The notes under the pieces: model-generated
Database searches by the model: none
Told to the model about the DNA's origin: nothing
Seen by the model: the letters and a program-made list of their open reading frames with translations, nothing else
Translations under genes and position numbers: made by a program
NCBI GenBank assembly: GCA_900108205.1
Contig: FNUU01000001.1
Span: 136,875-171,270, forward strand
DNA length: 34,396 bases
Direction of reading: 5' to 3'
Source: Eubacterium ruminantium
GTDB taxonomy: Bacteria > Bacillota > Clostridia > Lachnospirales > Lachnospiraceae
Part shown: piece after piece, positions 34,008-34,396 of the stretch
How positions within the stretch are numbered: position 1 is the first letter of the stretch
How the letters are laid out: the number at the start of each line of letters is the position of its first letter

Positions 34008-34040
34008 ACTTCAATATCACTTCAATAGTACTTCAACCTC
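34008..34040. repeat. Three tandem 11-base units beside the CRISPR array
   Basis: ACTTCAATATC, ACTTCAATAGT and ACTTCAACCTC follow one another without gaps. They lie 57 bases outside the last CRISPR repeat, on its presumed trailer side. The rest of 33865-34096 shows no gene, no promoter of note and no anti-repeat. Confidence 0.6.
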
Positions 34041-34096
34041 ACTATTATTCATTTCTTATACTATGGAATTATAAATGTAAGTATAAGGTAAATACG

Positions 34097-34396
34097 ATTT
34101 AAGTACCATAATAATCTACAGGGCTCTCAAACGTATCTCTCACACCTACGGATAAAGTAATGGTTTAAGTACCACAATAATCTACAGGGCTCTCAAACCA
34201 TGTGATTGCATTGTATTCTGAGGAATATGTTTAAGTACCATAATAATCTACAGGGTTCTCAAACACTAAGCTTTCCCTTCATCATTCCGCCTTCGTTTAA
34301 GTACCATCATAATCTACAGGGTTCTCAAACGGTTGTACCAAGTGTCAATCGTGCCTGTGCGTTTAAGTACCATCATAATCTACAGGGTTCTCAAAC
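34097..34396 (-). CRISPR. Type II-like CRISPR array, leader-distal end (5 repeats, 4 spacers)
   Basis: Five 36-base repeats start at 34097, 34163, 34229, 34295 and 34361, with four spacers of exactly 30 bases. The last repeat ends at the window edge, so the array continues. Read on the minus strand the repeat starts GTTTGAGA and ends ATGGTACTTAAAC, the pattern of type II-A repeats, which would put the leader and cas9 genes to the right. The repeats drift toward the left: the two rightmost are identical, the third to fifth from the right differ at one to three positions, and the leftmost has lost its terminal base (ATTT for GTTT). That matches a trailer end. No cas gene is in the window. Confidence 0.95.

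Noticed and set aside
31211..34396. Prophage or integrative element bounded by the recombinase
   Set aside because: No phage structural, replication or excisionase genes, no tRNA gene and no flanking direct repeats are visible in the window.

Overview
The window is chromosomal DNA from a low-GC Clostridia member, most likely a Lachnospiraceae gut or rumen anaerobe. This rests on AT-rich composition, strong AAGGAGG ribosome sites, a HisZ plus short-form HisG pair, a ProB without a PUA domain, the phoH-ybeY order, a COG2509/HI0933-type flavoprotein pair and a MoxR/CoxE-type pair. The species cannot be named from sequence alone.

Layout. (1) 1-4056: a BcrA-type ABC transporter (ATPase, permease) with a histidine kinase and an OmpR-type response regulator, resembling antimicrobial-peptide detoxification modules. 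It is framed by copies of a hairpin-rich intergenic repeat. (2) 4116-6002 (-): an unrecognised 628-residue protein. (3) 6117-11469: a partial histidine operon, hisZ-hisG-hisD-hisB plus a HisF-like/HisI/HisE fusion; a third full-type repeat copy lies between hisG and hisD. (4) 11522-14639: a 53-residue membrane protein overlapping alaS, then rpsU with its own promoter and terminator. (5) 14815-20654: a flippase-like membrane protein, a phosphatidylserine synthase, phoH, ybeY, a DUF3048 lipoprotein and an HI0933-type flavoprotein. (6) 20829-25362: a COG2509 flavoprotein, proB, 5-formyl-THF cyclo-ligase and proA. (7) 25380-31102: a secreted L,D-transpeptidase with wall-binding-like repeats, a MoxR ATPase, its VWA partner, a patatin-like lipase with a very acidic N-terminus, and a cytidylate-kinase-like protein. 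(8) 31211-33864 (-): a tyrosine recombinase with a pentapeptide-repeat tail, then a serpin preceded by two tiny coupled ORFs. (9) 34097-34396: the distal end of a type II-like CRISPR array that runs off the right edge.

Most of the window is housekeeping DNA. The points most worth a second look are: the dispersed multi-hairpin repeat family in the first 8.3 kb, one copy of which supplies the stop codon of the response regulator; the HisF-like domain fused to HisIE that has lost the first catalytic aspartate; the leaderless serpin with an inhibitory-type hinge beside a CRISPR array; and the unrecognised 628-residue protein. The CRISPR repeats read as type II-A on the minus strand, so cas genes would be expected to the right, outside the window.
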